From G039029935 sp039029935 (GTDB lineage: Bacteria > Chloroflexota > Anaerolineae > Caldilineales > Caldilineaceae): a DNA stretch of 7,880 nt. Below the pieces are notes generated by a model. The model worked only from the letters and a program-made list of their open reading frames with translations. It was not told the origin of the DNA and searched no databases. The translations under genes and the position numbers were made by a program. Below are positions 1 through 7,500 of this stretch, piece after piece (position 1 is the stretch's first letter; the number at the start of each line of letters is the position of its first letter). Where the stretch lies: NCBI GenBank assembly GCA_039029935.1, contig JBCCFC010000635.1:1-7880 (forward strand), read 5' to 3'.

Positions 1-192
1 ATGTTCAACCTCTTTCTGACCATTACAGAAAAACTCGGTTTCTTCACGATTCAAACTAGCAAGAAGACATACACCACCTCGCCAAAGCATGGTTAACCAC
101 GATGTTTACAATCTCAATTTATTACAAGAAGGATTTAAATAAAACACTCAAAGATTTATGTAATGAACTATAAAGACAACAGATAATCATTA

Positions 193-212
193 AATCAGGT
201 ATATACCTGATT
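193..212. promoter_or_regulatory. 20-bp perfect palindrome, probable operator
   Basis: AATCAGGTATATACCTGATT reads identically on both strands, with no mismatch and no spacer. Its last two bases are the first two bases of the -35 hexamer TTGACC. Its centre lies about 43 bp upstream of the predicted transcription start. This is where class II activators bind, and a repressor there would also block polymerase. Such a dyad implies a dimeric helix-turn-helix regulator, but the family cannot be told from the site, and no regulator gene is visible nearby. Confidence 0.6.
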
Positions 213-239
213 GACCGCCCCGATTGATACGCGTATAGT
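211..239 (+). promoter_or_regulatory. sigma70-like promoter of the ferritin-like operon
   Basis: The -35 hexamer TTGACC (211-216) matches TTGACA at five of six positions. After exactly 17 bp comes TATAGT (234-239), which matches TATAAT at five of six. The predicted start is near 246, giving a leader of about 92 nt before the ATG at 338. The hexamers and spacing are read directly; the assignment as a promoter is inference. A 10-bp palindrome (ATACGCGTAT, 227-236) overlaps the -10. Confidence 0.6.
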
Positions 240-245
240 TAACGG

Positions 246-269
246 ATGCAATCGGTAGCGCAATTGCAT
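246..269 (+). repeat. Short inverted repeat at the predicted 5' end of the mRNA
   Basis: ATGCAAT (246-252) and ATTGCAT (263-269) are perfect inverted copies separated by 10 bp, and the left arm begins at the predicted transcription start. In RNA it could form a 5'-terminal hairpin that protects the message. In DNA it could be a second operator. With seven-base arms in AT-rich DNA, chance is a real alternative. Confidence 0.3.
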
Positions 270-322
270 GTATCATAGTGCAAAGTTAGAGTCTAGGCAG
301 ACATCTGCAACCAACCAGTCAT

Positions 323-327
323 AGGAG
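323..327 (+). promoter_or_regulatory. Ribosome binding site deciding the start of the ferritin-like gene
   Basis: AGGAG lies 10 nt before the ATG at 338 but only 4 nt before an in-frame TTG at 332. The ATG is therefore the more likely start. The two candidates differ by only two residues. Confidence 0.55.
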
Positions 328-337
328 TCCATTGATT

Positions 338-1801
338 ATGAATGACACAGGCAACATAAAAAGCGAACTCATTGCCAAGCTGCGTGATGCCGCTGAGTTA
401 GAGCACCAGTACATGTGCCAATATCTATACGCAGCCCTCTCTATTAAAAACAAACCGGATGCGACATGCAAGCCTTATCAACTTGAGATGGCGCGACGGT
501 GGGTGTCGATGCTGTATCTGGTTGCACGCCAGGAAATGGAACATCTGGCGTTGGTCAACAACCTACTACGTAGCATCGGTGCGGCTCCACATTTTTATCG
601 TGCAAACATCGGGGATGTTTACGATCCCGCTCACAGCATGTTGGCCCATATACACATTGGTGCAGAGATGCCCGACAGCAAGCACGATCCACATCCTGTG
701 CCACAGGAGTATGCCTTCACACCATTTGATCTGAACACGATCAAGCGCTTTGTGTGTATGGAAAGCCCCAATTATACGACCTTGAAAAAAACGCCAGGCG
801 AACCCTTCCCCCCTTGGTGTTTTACCTGTGCGGGTGAAGTTGGTAGTGACGAGCAAGAGGAAAATGAGGTATCGGCAGGTGATGTCCAAAAACTCTATAA
901 GGAGATCGAGAAATTATTCAAACAACTGCCACCGGAAGCCTTTGACACCGAAGCATCAGAGCAACCAGCGATCATCCAGCAATATGATATCTTTGTCTTC
1001 CCCGTCACCGATCATGCATCTGCACAGCAGGCGATAGACCTGATTGCGGAACAGGGTGAGGGCATCAACAAACAGCCAACCTACCAAAGTCACTATCGAC
1101 GCTTTATTGATATCTATCACGATTATTGCGCCGAACTCTGTCCCGATTGGGACTGGCAGGAAGGTCCAGACGGACCACCGATGGATGACTATGATCCAGC
1201 GACAGCCTCTTTCCAGCCAGCCTATGTATTGCAAAAAGACCCAAGCGAGGGCACAATCTCAAACGACTATACAAAAAAACTTTTTGCGTTGTTCAACCAA
1301 GCCTATGAAACACAGGTAACACTGTTGACGGGTTTGTATGCCACCAAGAACCAGAAGCCGACTGCCTATCCATATTTTGCATCAGCCTTGGGGCAGGAAG
1401 CCTTTTCGCCCTTTATGACCATGATTATCCGCACCTGTGGCGAAATTTTGCTACGGCTTAAAACTGACAATCCATTAGGACCAGTGGGTCCAAATTTCCA
1501 TCTATCAAGCGACCTCCAAGCTGATTTGAAGGAGCCTTTTGAAAAGGATGAACAGGGGAATGACAAGCTCAAACCGCGCTTTGGGAATATTGAAGAGATA
1601 TTAAAACGCACCGAAGATTTCTCAACACGGCTGCAAGAGTTGGTTGATAATGGGAATCCGCCAACGATTGACGGTGTAGACCCGGCATTTATTCAAAAGC
1701 GTATGGAATATATGCTGGAGAATGCAAACCGGATCAGCACAAACTTGCGTCGTATCTATCAGCTAGGCATCTATCAGGCATTGGATGCTGGTCAATTCTA
1801 A
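338..1801 (+). CDS. Ferritin-like domain protein, VioB / iminophenylpyruvate dimer synthase-like
   Basis: This is a 487-residue soluble protein with no signal peptide or membrane segment. Residues 10-88 have the look of the ferritin-like domain seen in VioB-type proteins. The first helix carries ELEHQY (Glu20, Glu22, His23). The second carries QEMEHL with an ExxH pair (Glu66, His69), followed by NNLLRSIGAAP. A third helix contains the LYKEIEKLF stretch, then come a QGEG motif (239-242) and SHYRRF with His252, both typical of the family. Residues about 300-487 form a second, mostly helical region. Such helices can bind a di-iron or similar centre. VioB, RebD and StaD, which couple two indole-pyruvate imines, are the characterised relatives, but they are much larger or heme-containing, so the reaction here is unknown. 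It is the first gene of an operon with the 330-residue protein that follows 39 bp later. Family placement is fairly secure; substrate and activity are not. Confidence 0.75.
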   Translation: MNDTGNIKSELIAKLRDAAELEHQYMCQYLYAALSIKNKPDATCKPYQLEMARRWVSMLYLVARQEMEHLALVNNLLRSIGAAPHFYRANIGDVYDPAHSMLAHIHIGAEMPDSKHDPHPVPQEYAFTPFDLNTIKRFVCMESPNYTTLKKTPGEPFPPWCFTCAGEVGSDEQEENEVSAGDVQKLYKEIEKLFKQLPPEAFDTEASEQPAIIQQYDIFVFPVTDHASAQQAIDLIAEQGEGINKQPTYQSHYRRFIDIYHDYCAELCPDWDWQEGPDGPPMDDYDPATASFQPAYVLQKDPSEGTISNDYTKKLFALFNQAYETQVTLLTGLYATKNQKPTAYPYFASALGQEAFSPFMTMIIRTCGEILLRLKTDNPLGPVGPNFHLSSDLQADLKEPFEKDEQGNDKLKPRFGNIEEILKRTEDFSTRLQELVDNGNPPTIDGVDPAFIQKRMEYMLENANRISTNLRRIYQLGIYQALDAGQF

Positions 1802-1815
1802 TACTGTAGCAGTAT
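1801..1815 (+). repeat. Small intercistronic hairpin
   Basis: ATACTG (1801-1806) and CAGTAT (1810-1815) form a perfect 6-bp stem with a 3-nt loop, starting at the last base of the upstream stop codon. No U-run follows directly, so it is not a normal terminator. It may protect the upstream message end or separate translation of the two genes. Confidence 0.35.
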
Positions 1816-1840
1816 CATATCACTCATTTTAGGAGGAATC

Positions 1841-2833
1841 ATGGATAAATTGATTGCAAAATATCTCAGCTTAAATTTTGAAGGCTATTTTATGTGTCGC
1901 TTGGCAACGGACCCCGACCCAACCGACGATGTTCGTGGCACAAGTGGCTATACAATGGCATTGCAAGGCGAGCCAGACCTTGACCAGATGGTTCGTCTGC
2001 AACCCGCAGATGATATGCCACCGCTGCGCCAGCCAGCAGATTCATTAAATATCTCCATTGGTGTCAGTGTTCGCAATGTTACCTATGATGGCAAGCCGTC
2101 TGCGCGCGGTACAGAACTGCTCCAAGGAGCAACCGTTAATTTGCTGGATACGACGAAGGCCAGCCCCTATCATGGCGTCACCTTTGTCAGCCGCAACAAT
2201 GTTGTTGGCTCTGATGACACCTTGGCAATGCTTGTCGAACCCTTTGAGCTTTCTATCACAAAGCAGATTGACGATCATACCTATGAAATTTTTGCCACAG
2301 ACCATCTGGACCCGGCCAACCCTGGCAAACGTAGCTGGGAAATCGACCAGCCGCGCATCTACAGTCGCCGTCTACCCATCAGCTTTACATCCGATTCGGA
2401 TGAGGCACATCAAGCCATTAGTGTCTATGATGAGTATGGCTATTTCCGCGACCGTCGTCGCTGGCTGACGCAGCAGGTTGAGCGCAAACAACATGAACTC
2501 AAGGCCCCAGATGCTGATATAGAGAGTATTCAAGCGGAGATACAGAACTACAAAACACGTATCTTCCAAATCGAATCATGGGGAGATCGTGTCAGTAATA
2601 AACTGGGCTTTCGCGCTGAGTGGAGTTTTTTGATCAATGGCGAGCGTAGTATCCGCAAGGTGCAGAACGGTCAGGCAGAATCAGCCTTTGAAGATTTAGA
2701 GCAAATGCTAGATGTCAAAATTGATCGAGAGCAAATGTGGCCTATCCGCTTCTGGTTTGGTGGCTGGGACGGTGATCTGCTCACAGGCTACACGCGTGGC
2801 GCATTGGATTTGCCTGTTTATCGAAATGTATAG
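1841..2833 (+). CDS. Unrecognised protein, operon partner of the ferritin-like protein
   Basis: This is a 330-residue protein with a full AGGAGG site at 1831-1836, 4 nt before the ATG. It has no signal peptide and no membrane segment. Residues 11-48 (NFEGYFMCRLATDPDP, then RGTSGYTMALQGEPDLDQM) are dense in Gly, Asp, Pro and aromatics and look like a conserved motif block. Residues 70-185 alternate hydrophobic and polar residues, as in a beta-rich fold. Residues about 203-246 are charged and heptad-like (RDRRRWLTQQVERKQHEL onward), consistent with a coiled coil or helical hairpin. The C-terminus has a tryptophan-rich stretch (WPIRFWFGGWDGD, 300-312). I know no named domain that fits. Its place 39 bp behind the ferritin-like gene, with no promoter between, argues for a joint function such as a partner subunit. 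That is inference. Confidence 0.8.
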   Translation: MDKLIAKYLSLNFEGYFMCRLATDPDPTDDVRGTSGYTMALQGEPDLDQMVRLQPADDMPPLRQPADSLNISIGVSVRNVTYDGKPSARGTELLQGATVNLLDTTKASPYHGVTFVSRNNVVGSDDTLAMLVEPFELSITKQIDDHTYEIFATDHLDPANPGKRSWEIDQPRIYSRRLPISFTSDSDEAHQAISVYDEYGYFRDRRRWLTQQVERKQHELKAPDADIESIQAEIQNYKTRIFQIESWGDRVSNKLGFRAEWSFLINGERSIRKVQNGQAESAFEDLEQMLDVKIDREQMWPIRFWFGGWDGDLLTGYTRGALDLPVYRNV

Positions 2834-2845
2834 TCTTTAATATCG

Positions 2846-2900
2846 TAGGGGCTTCACCCTTGCGGTCGCCAAAATGCGCGACCGCAAGGGTGCGCCCCTA
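2846..2900. repeat. Long GC-rich palindrome (hairpin), REP/MITE-like or terminator
   Basis: The left arm (2846-2869) and right arm (2878-2900) pair over 15 perfect bases, skip a small internal loop (two bases against one), then pair over 7 more. The apical loop is 8 nt. The inner arm CACCCTTGCGGTCGC is far more GC-rich than the sequence around it. It begins 12 bp after the stop of the unknown gene. No run of T follows, so it is not a textbook intrinsic terminator, although a stem this strong could still stop transcription or block 3' exonucleases. Its form suits a dispersed repetitive palindrome of the REP type, which I cannot prove from one copy. Confidence 0.7.
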
Positions 2901-3055
2901 TGACGAGTATTTACGGTACTGTTGACCATTATGAAATGCATCAAAATATGACGTTGCAGTCGCTTCGACCAACACTGACCACATAAACCACTCGCCAACT
3001 GTATCACCATTCTGTTGAACACCTTGCAGAGACAACAAGAGACGGCCAAGATAAG

Positions 3056-3084
3056 TTGCCAATCTTATTCAAGCATGATACAAT
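3056..3084 (+). promoter_or_regulatory. sigma70-like promoter of the KTSC-amidohydrolase operon
   Basis: TTGCCA (3056-3061) and TACAAT (3079-3084) each match their consensus hexamer at five of six positions and are separated by exactly 17 bp. The predicted start near 3091 leaves a leader of about 73 nt before the GTG at 3164. Confidence 0.55.
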
Positions 3085-3163
3085 GTCGCGTATGTTTTGT
3101 ATTTATGCTTAAGTCTTTGATATGTTCTATAGAGCAGTCTAAACAGAAGAGGTAATACATATT

Positions 3164-3388
3164 GTGAAGCGAGAGCCTGTTTCATCATCCAATCTAAAAT
3201 CTATTGGCTTTGAGCCACAAGACCGTGTACTTGAAGTAGAGTTTCAAAATGGGGCCATCTATCAATATTTTGGCGTACCCTTTTTTGTCTATACAAGCCT
3301 TCTCAGCACAGCATCTCCCGGAACCTATTTCAACACCTTTGTCCGCGACGAAGGGTATCATTATGAACGTGTTGATGTAGACAAATAA
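3164..3388 (+). CDS. KTSC domain-containing small protein
   Basis: This 74-residue protein is essentially one KTSC domain. Visible landmarks are SSSNLKSIGF (7-16), a beta-strand LEVEFQNG (23-30), the central YxY motif (Tyr33-Gln-Tyr35), VPFFVYTSLLSTASPG, and FNTFVRDEGYHYER near the end. The domain is named after its occurrence at the C-terminus of some lysyl-tRNA synthetases. It also occurs as stand-alone small bacterial proteins, and RNA binding has been proposed but not shown. The start is GTG, with GAAGAGG (3146-3152) 11 nt upstream; I see no better in-frame start nearby. It lies 16 bp before the amidohydrolase gene and is probably co-transcribed with it. The domain call is strong; a cellular role is unknown. 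Confidence 0.85.
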   Translation: MKREPVSSSNLKSIGFEPQDRVLEVEFQNGAIYQYFGVPFFVYTSLLSTASPGTYFNTFVRDEGYHYERVDVDK

Positions 3389-3404
3389 ATAGGGGGCAAC
3401 TTAT

Positions 3405-4274
3405 ATGCGCATTATCGACGCCCATAACCATCCAGACTGGCATGGACACAACTTGCAAAAATTTCTACAAAACATGGCCACCTACAACATCGAACGCACA
3501 TGGCTGCTCTCATGGGAATCCCTGCCTGATGAGTATGCACCCGACCCCTATTTCAAAGTGTCGTTGACACAGGATGGCTACCCGATCCCCTTCAGCAATT
3601 GTCTACGCTACAAGCAAGCTGCACCAGAGAAGTTTACCCTCTGCTATGGGCCCGATCCCCGTCGTCCAGAGGCCATTGACCAACTGGAAGCGGCCATCGA
3701 ACTGCATGGTGTGCAAGTTTATGGCGAACTCAAACTGCGCATGATGTATGACAATCCTGATGCGTTGCGCATGTATCGCTATTGTGGTGAAAAGAAGCTG
3801 CCTGTGGTTGTGCATATCGACTATCCGCTTGAGACGGGGCAACGCTATCCACGCCCAACATGGTGGTATGGCGGTGGCATTGCGCCCTTTGAACGCGCTG
3901 TGCAAGCTTGCCCAGAGACTATCTTTATTGGACACGCACCTGGCTTTTGGGCGCATATTTCTGGTGATGATCTCTATGACAAGGTGGCCTATCCCAGCGG
4001 ACCCGTGTTGCCTGATGGCAAGCTCTTGCAGATGTTCCGTGACTACCCCAATCTCTATGCCGACCTCTCAGCCGGGTCAGCTCTGCGCGCTTTGAGCCGT
4101 GATCGCGAATTTAGCAAAGACTTTCTGATCGAGTTTCAGGATCGGCTGCTCTATGGCCGTGACTGTTTTGACAACCGCTGTCAGGAACTGTTAAATGGGT
4201 TGGACTTGTCGGAAACCGTGCTTCAGAAAATTTATGCTGACAATGCGTTGCGGCTGGCTCCTACTCAATACTGA
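3405..4274 (+). CDS. Amidohydrolase family metal-dependent hydrolase
   Basis: This 289-residue cytoplasmic protein has the layout of the amidohydrolase (Amidohydro_2, TIM-barrel) superfamily. The first strand ends in the metal-binding HxH (IIDAHNHP, His7 and His9). GELKLR (107-112) holds a lysine at the usual strand-4 region. VVVHIDYP gives His137, FIGHAPG gives His177, and LLYGRDCFD gives Asp253, the expected general base near the end of the barrel. All the key metal and catalytic positions are therefore present and the enzyme is probably active, hydrolysing or decarboxylating a small molecule. The substrate cannot be read from sequence. A WWYGGGIAPFERAV segment (153-166) and an AHISGDDLYD stretch between the last His and Asp are likely substrate-pocket loops. 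AGGGGG (3391-3396) lies 8 nt before the ATG. It probably shares the transcript of the KTSC gene 16 bp upstream. No clear terminator hairpin follows. Confidence 0.85.
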   Translation: MRIIDAHNHPDWHGHNLQKFLQNMATYNIERTWLLSWESLPDEYAPDPYFKVSLTQDGYPIPFSNCLRYKQAAPEKFTLCYGPDPRRPEAIDQLEAAIELHGVQVYGELKLRMMYDNPDALRMYRYCGEKKLPVVVHIDYPLETGQRYPRPTWWYGGGIAPFERAVQACPETIFIGHAPGFWAHISGDDLYDKVAYPSGPVLPDGKLLQMFRDYPNLYADLSAGSALRALSRDREFSKDFLIEFQDRLLYGRDCFDNRCQELLNGLDLSETVLQKIYADNALRLAPTQY

Positions 4275-4323
4275 CCTACCGAACACCAATGTACTGCTTA
4301 AGTTTACACGAGCGATTGGAACT

Positions 4324-4329
4324 TATACT
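4324..4329 (+). promoter_or_regulatory. Possible -10 element (TATACT) of the histidine kinase gene
   Basis: TATACT matches TATAAT at five of six positions. TTTACA (4303-4308), a five-of-six -35 match, lies upstream but with a short 15-bp spacer. If used, the leader would be about 210 nt and would contain the 8-bp repeat array. No better hexamer pair is visible between 4275 and 4547. Confidence 0.3.
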
Positions 4330-4453
4330 TCTAAATCTATGTTACTACAGTGCTACGATACCACAACAACTATCAAGCCATCATCTATACCATAAACACA
4401 GAGAAAAGTTGTAGCCCAACTCAATAGACGTTAAGACATATAAAAAAGCTTTC

Positions 4454-4501
4454 AGCAGTTTAGCAGTTCAGCCTGATAGCTGACAAGCTGACAAGCTGAT
4501 T
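4454..4501 (+). repeat. Six tandem units of an 8-bp repeat
   Basis: Six consecutive octamers, each starting with AGC, fill this 48-bp stretch. The first two are AGCAGTTT and AGCAGTTC, the third is AGCCTGAT, the fourth and fifth are both AGCTGACA, and the last is AGCTGATT. The units grade from one form into another across the array. TCAGC at 4452-4456 and 4468-4472 can pair with GCTGA at 4479-4483, 4487-4491 or 4495-4499, so alternative small hairpins are possible. The array lies in the untranslated region, ending 46 bp before the kinase ATG. Confidence 0.65.
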
Positions 4502-4530
4502 TTACACTTCCCTATGCAAGAACGATTGAT

Positions 4531-4536
4531 GAGGAG
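4531..4536 (+). promoter_or_regulatory. Ribosome binding site deciding the start of the histidine kinase
   Basis: GAGGAG is 11 nt before the ATG at 4548 but only 2 nt before an in-frame TTG at 4539. A spacing of 2 nt is too short, so the ATG is preferred. This choice also gives a normal signal peptide beginning MTRR. Confidence 0.55.
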
Positions 4537-4547
4537 TTTTGTTTTTT

Positions 4548-7500
4548 ATGACGCGACGAACACCTCGTGTTTGCCACGCCATACTGCTTGGCGTTTTGTA
4601 TTTGCTTATAACCGTGCTACATCCGGCATGGTCATCCACTGTATTGGCACAAGAACGCACAGATGACCCAAAGATGCCAGAACACATCCGCTTTGACCAT
4701 CTGAGCACCGAATCGGGGCTGGCCTCAAGCAAAGTAGATGCCATTGTCCAGGATAGCGATGGGTTTATGTGGTTTGGCACGGCGCAGGGGCTAAATCGTT
4801 TTGACAGCTACGAGTTTACTCTCTTTGGGGCGAACCCCAATCAGCCTCGCCGCGATATTGGCCGCAACCGCATTCTTTCGCTTCTTGCCACACCAGACGA
4901 TAGGTTATGGGTCGGGACAGATTACCTCGTGCGCTATGACATTCGCACTGCCACCTTGGACCGCTTTCATGTCTCCAACGGTGACGGCATCTCTGCACTG
5001 GTGATGGACCAGAGTGACAGTACACGACAGGGCAAACTGTGGCTCGGTGGCTATCAGTTTGGGCTGCGTCTTTTTGATCCGGAACAGCGTACACTCGAAG
5101 CCGTGTACACCTACATTCCACAGACAGATCACGAATGGCGTGACAACACCATCAACGCCATTGCGCAGGCGGACGACGGCACACTATGGTTGGCGACGCC
5201 ACTGGGGCTCTACAAGTTTCTTCCAGATACCAATGACGGCGTGTTTGAGCGCATTGTAGATGAGGCCGCACCACAGAATACACATATCAGCAGCATCACC
5301 ATCGACAGCCAGCAACGGGTTTGGATTGGCACATGGAAGGGGCTTTATCGCTATGCCGATGGCGTGTTCACCCACTACGCAGAGCCCCAAATTCCCTTTA
5401 CACAAATTCACAGCATCTTTGCCGACAGTCAGGATCGTGTTTGGATCGGCTCAGACAAGCAGGGCATCGCTGTCTATGACCCCGTTGTGGACGACTTCAT
5501 CCATTACCCCTCTGGCGACAACAATCCCTACCGTGTCGGGCCGGGCGCAGTTTTTGAGATCACCGAAGATCAGGAACAAGCGATTTGGTTTGCGGTGCAG
5601 GGGTATGGCGTCTATCGCTACAACCCCTCTGCCCAATTTTTTGATCTCTACGCCGCCAGCCCTGGGACACCGGATAGCCTGGGCTACCCGCAAGTGTTAT
5701 CGCTTGTGGCCGACGGGCAGGAGAATGCGGCTGCCTCGACCATCTGGGTGGCAACCGATGGCGGTGGGCTGTATGCGCTGGACCAAGCCACCAACCAGTT
5801 TACGGCCTATCAACATGACCCAGATGACACCAACAGCCTCAGTAGCGATTCTGTGATTGGGCTGGCTCGCGACAACAACGGCGATATCTGGATTGGCTCA
5901 TGGGCAGGTGGACTGAGTCGGCTGGACCCAGAGACAGAGACCTTTACCCATTGGCGAGCAGACAACAGTGGTCTATGGACGGACAATATTTTTACACTCT
6001 TTGCGGATAGCCACAATCAGCTATGGATTAGCGCATGGGACAATGGTCTCCAAGTACTGGACATCGACCGTGGCGAGATTGTGCAGTCCTTTCGCGGCAG
6101 CGCAAATGTCGGCAATGGATTGCGCAATATCAGCGTCATGGCAATGGTCGAAAGCCGTGATGGGTCGATGTGGTTTGCAGGATATAGCGGCGTCGAGCAC
6201 TATGACCCCATCACAGGTGAATTTCGTCAGTATGTTCAGGAGGATGAACAGGCAAGTGGCTTGAGCAGTAGCACAGCGTTTGCGCTTCATGAGGATGACG
6301 AAGGGCTGATCTGGATCGGTACCGATGCTGGATTAAATCGCCTTGACCCACAGACGGGCGAGATTACTTATTTTACAATGGGCGATGGGCTACCCAGCAG
6401 TTCCATTGTGGGCATCCTCGAAGATACGGAGGGCGACCTGTGGCTGAGTACCAAGCACGGGGTGTCACTCTTCCGACGCAATAGTATGACCTTTCAAAAT
6501 TTCTCCGCCAGTGATGGACTACAGGCCAATGAGTTCAATCGTTTTTCAGCGATGCAGGCGGGTGGATTGATGTACTTTGGCGGAGCCAACGGCTTTAATC
6601 GCTTTGACCCGTTGGTGGTCAAACGACCATCGCAAGAGCAAACAGCCCGCATTGTCCTAACCGACTTTCTGTTGGCAAATCAACCAGTGCGCCCAAGTAT
6701 GGATGGGGTTCTCCAACAGGTGATTGGCAAAACATCGACAGTGACATTGGCTCCGAACGATGATGTCTTCTCAATTAAGTTTGCTGCCTTAGAGTACACA
6801 AGACCCGCGCAGATGCGCTATCGGTATCAGCTCCAAGGTTTTGACGAAACATGGTTAGAGACCAACAGCCAACAACGCATCGCCACCTACACAGGACTAT
6901 CACCGGGCAACTATCAATTTGTTGTTCAGTCTATCAACCCCGATGGCAGCATCGCCCCTACCGAAGCCACTGTCGAACTGGTGTTGTTGCCCCACTGGTG
7001 GGAGACACGTACCTTCTATGCGCTCATCATGATGGCTGCTGTTGTCTTGTTGTACATTGGCTACCGACTGCGCGTCCATAGCGTCATGCGCACGGTTGAG
7101 ATGCAACAGAGTGCGCGCGAAGCTGAGATTTATCGCCTGAAAAATGAGGAGTTGTATGAGCTAAATCAGCAGCTTGTGCAACTGGGCCAAGAGAAGGATG
7201 ATCTGCTTGGTGTCGTGGCGCATGATCTGCGCAATCCACTGGCTGGCATGATGATGAACATTGATTTGCTCATTCAACACAGCGATACTGTGAAACCAGA
7301 AAAACAGTTGAAGTGGCTCAGACGATTGGACAGTACGACACGCACTATGCACAACATCGCCAATCAATTGCTCAATGGGCAAGAGAATGGCAGGCTTGTC
7401 GCCAATCTCAAATCGCTCCAGCTATCACCCATTTTGCAAGACCTCTCTCATCATTACGAGGCATTCGCGGCCAATAAACACATTCACATTAAACAGTCCT

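Larger units (their letters stand above)
1..337. other. Non-coding leader region upstream of the ferritin-like operon
   Basis: This AT-rich stretch carries no gene I can support. The only open frames at the left edge are about 30 codons: one on + from 1 to a TAA at 94-96, and one on - from 90 running off the edge. Neither has a ribosome binding site or a recognisable protein sequence. The right half is regulatory. It contains a 20-bp palindrome, a sigma70-like promoter, a short inverted repeat at the predicted transcription start, and the ribosome binding site of the first gene. Those are listed separately. Confidence 0.6.
2834..3163. other. Intergenic region between the two operons
   Basis: This 330-bp gap contains a long palindrome just after the first operon (2846-2900) and a promoter-like pair near the right end (3056-3084). 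I see no gene in the rest. A 70-codon minus-strand open frame (2837-3049) spans the palindrome but lacks a ribosome binding site and any recognisable protein features. Confidence 0.6.

Noticed and set aside
1..96. A 31-codon open frame on + beginning with ATG at base 1, and a minus-strand frame from 90 running off the left edge
   Set aside because: Neither has a ribosome binding site or protein-like character. Both could be chance frames in AT-rich DNA; more upstream sequence would be needed to exclude the tail of a gene.
193..212. Lux box for a quorum-sensing LuxR regulator
   Set aside because: Length and position relative to the -35 fit, but the half-site order (CAGGT then ACCTG) is opposite to that of the classic lux box, and no LuxR or synthase gene is present. 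I kept only a generic operator call.
332..340. TTG at 332 as the start of the ferritin-like gene
   Set aside because: It is only 4 nt from AGGAG, while the ATG two codons later has better spacing and is the stronger start codon.
2846..2900. Intrinsic terminator
   Set aside because: The stem is strong, but neither side is followed by a T-run, so a standard rho-independent terminator is not supported. The possibility of a terminator function is kept open in the feature entry.
2837..3049. 70-codon open frame on the minus strand in the intergenic gap
   Set aside because: It reads through the palindrome, has no ribosome binding site, and gives a Cys/Arg-rich composition unlike the real proteins here.
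4454..4501. CRISPR array
   Set aside because: Units of 8 bp are directly abutting, with no spacers, so this is a simple tandem repeat.
4539..4547. TTG at 4539 as the kinase start
   Set aside because: It is only 2 nt from GAGGAG. The ATG at 4548 has workable spacing and yields a normal signal peptide.
5260..5856. 198-codon open frame on + inside the kinase gene
   Set aside because: It is an alternate-frame shadow of the propeller coding region: the kinase frame is continuous and carries the repeat motifs, while this frame gives low-quality Arg/Pro/Ser/Thr-rich sequence.
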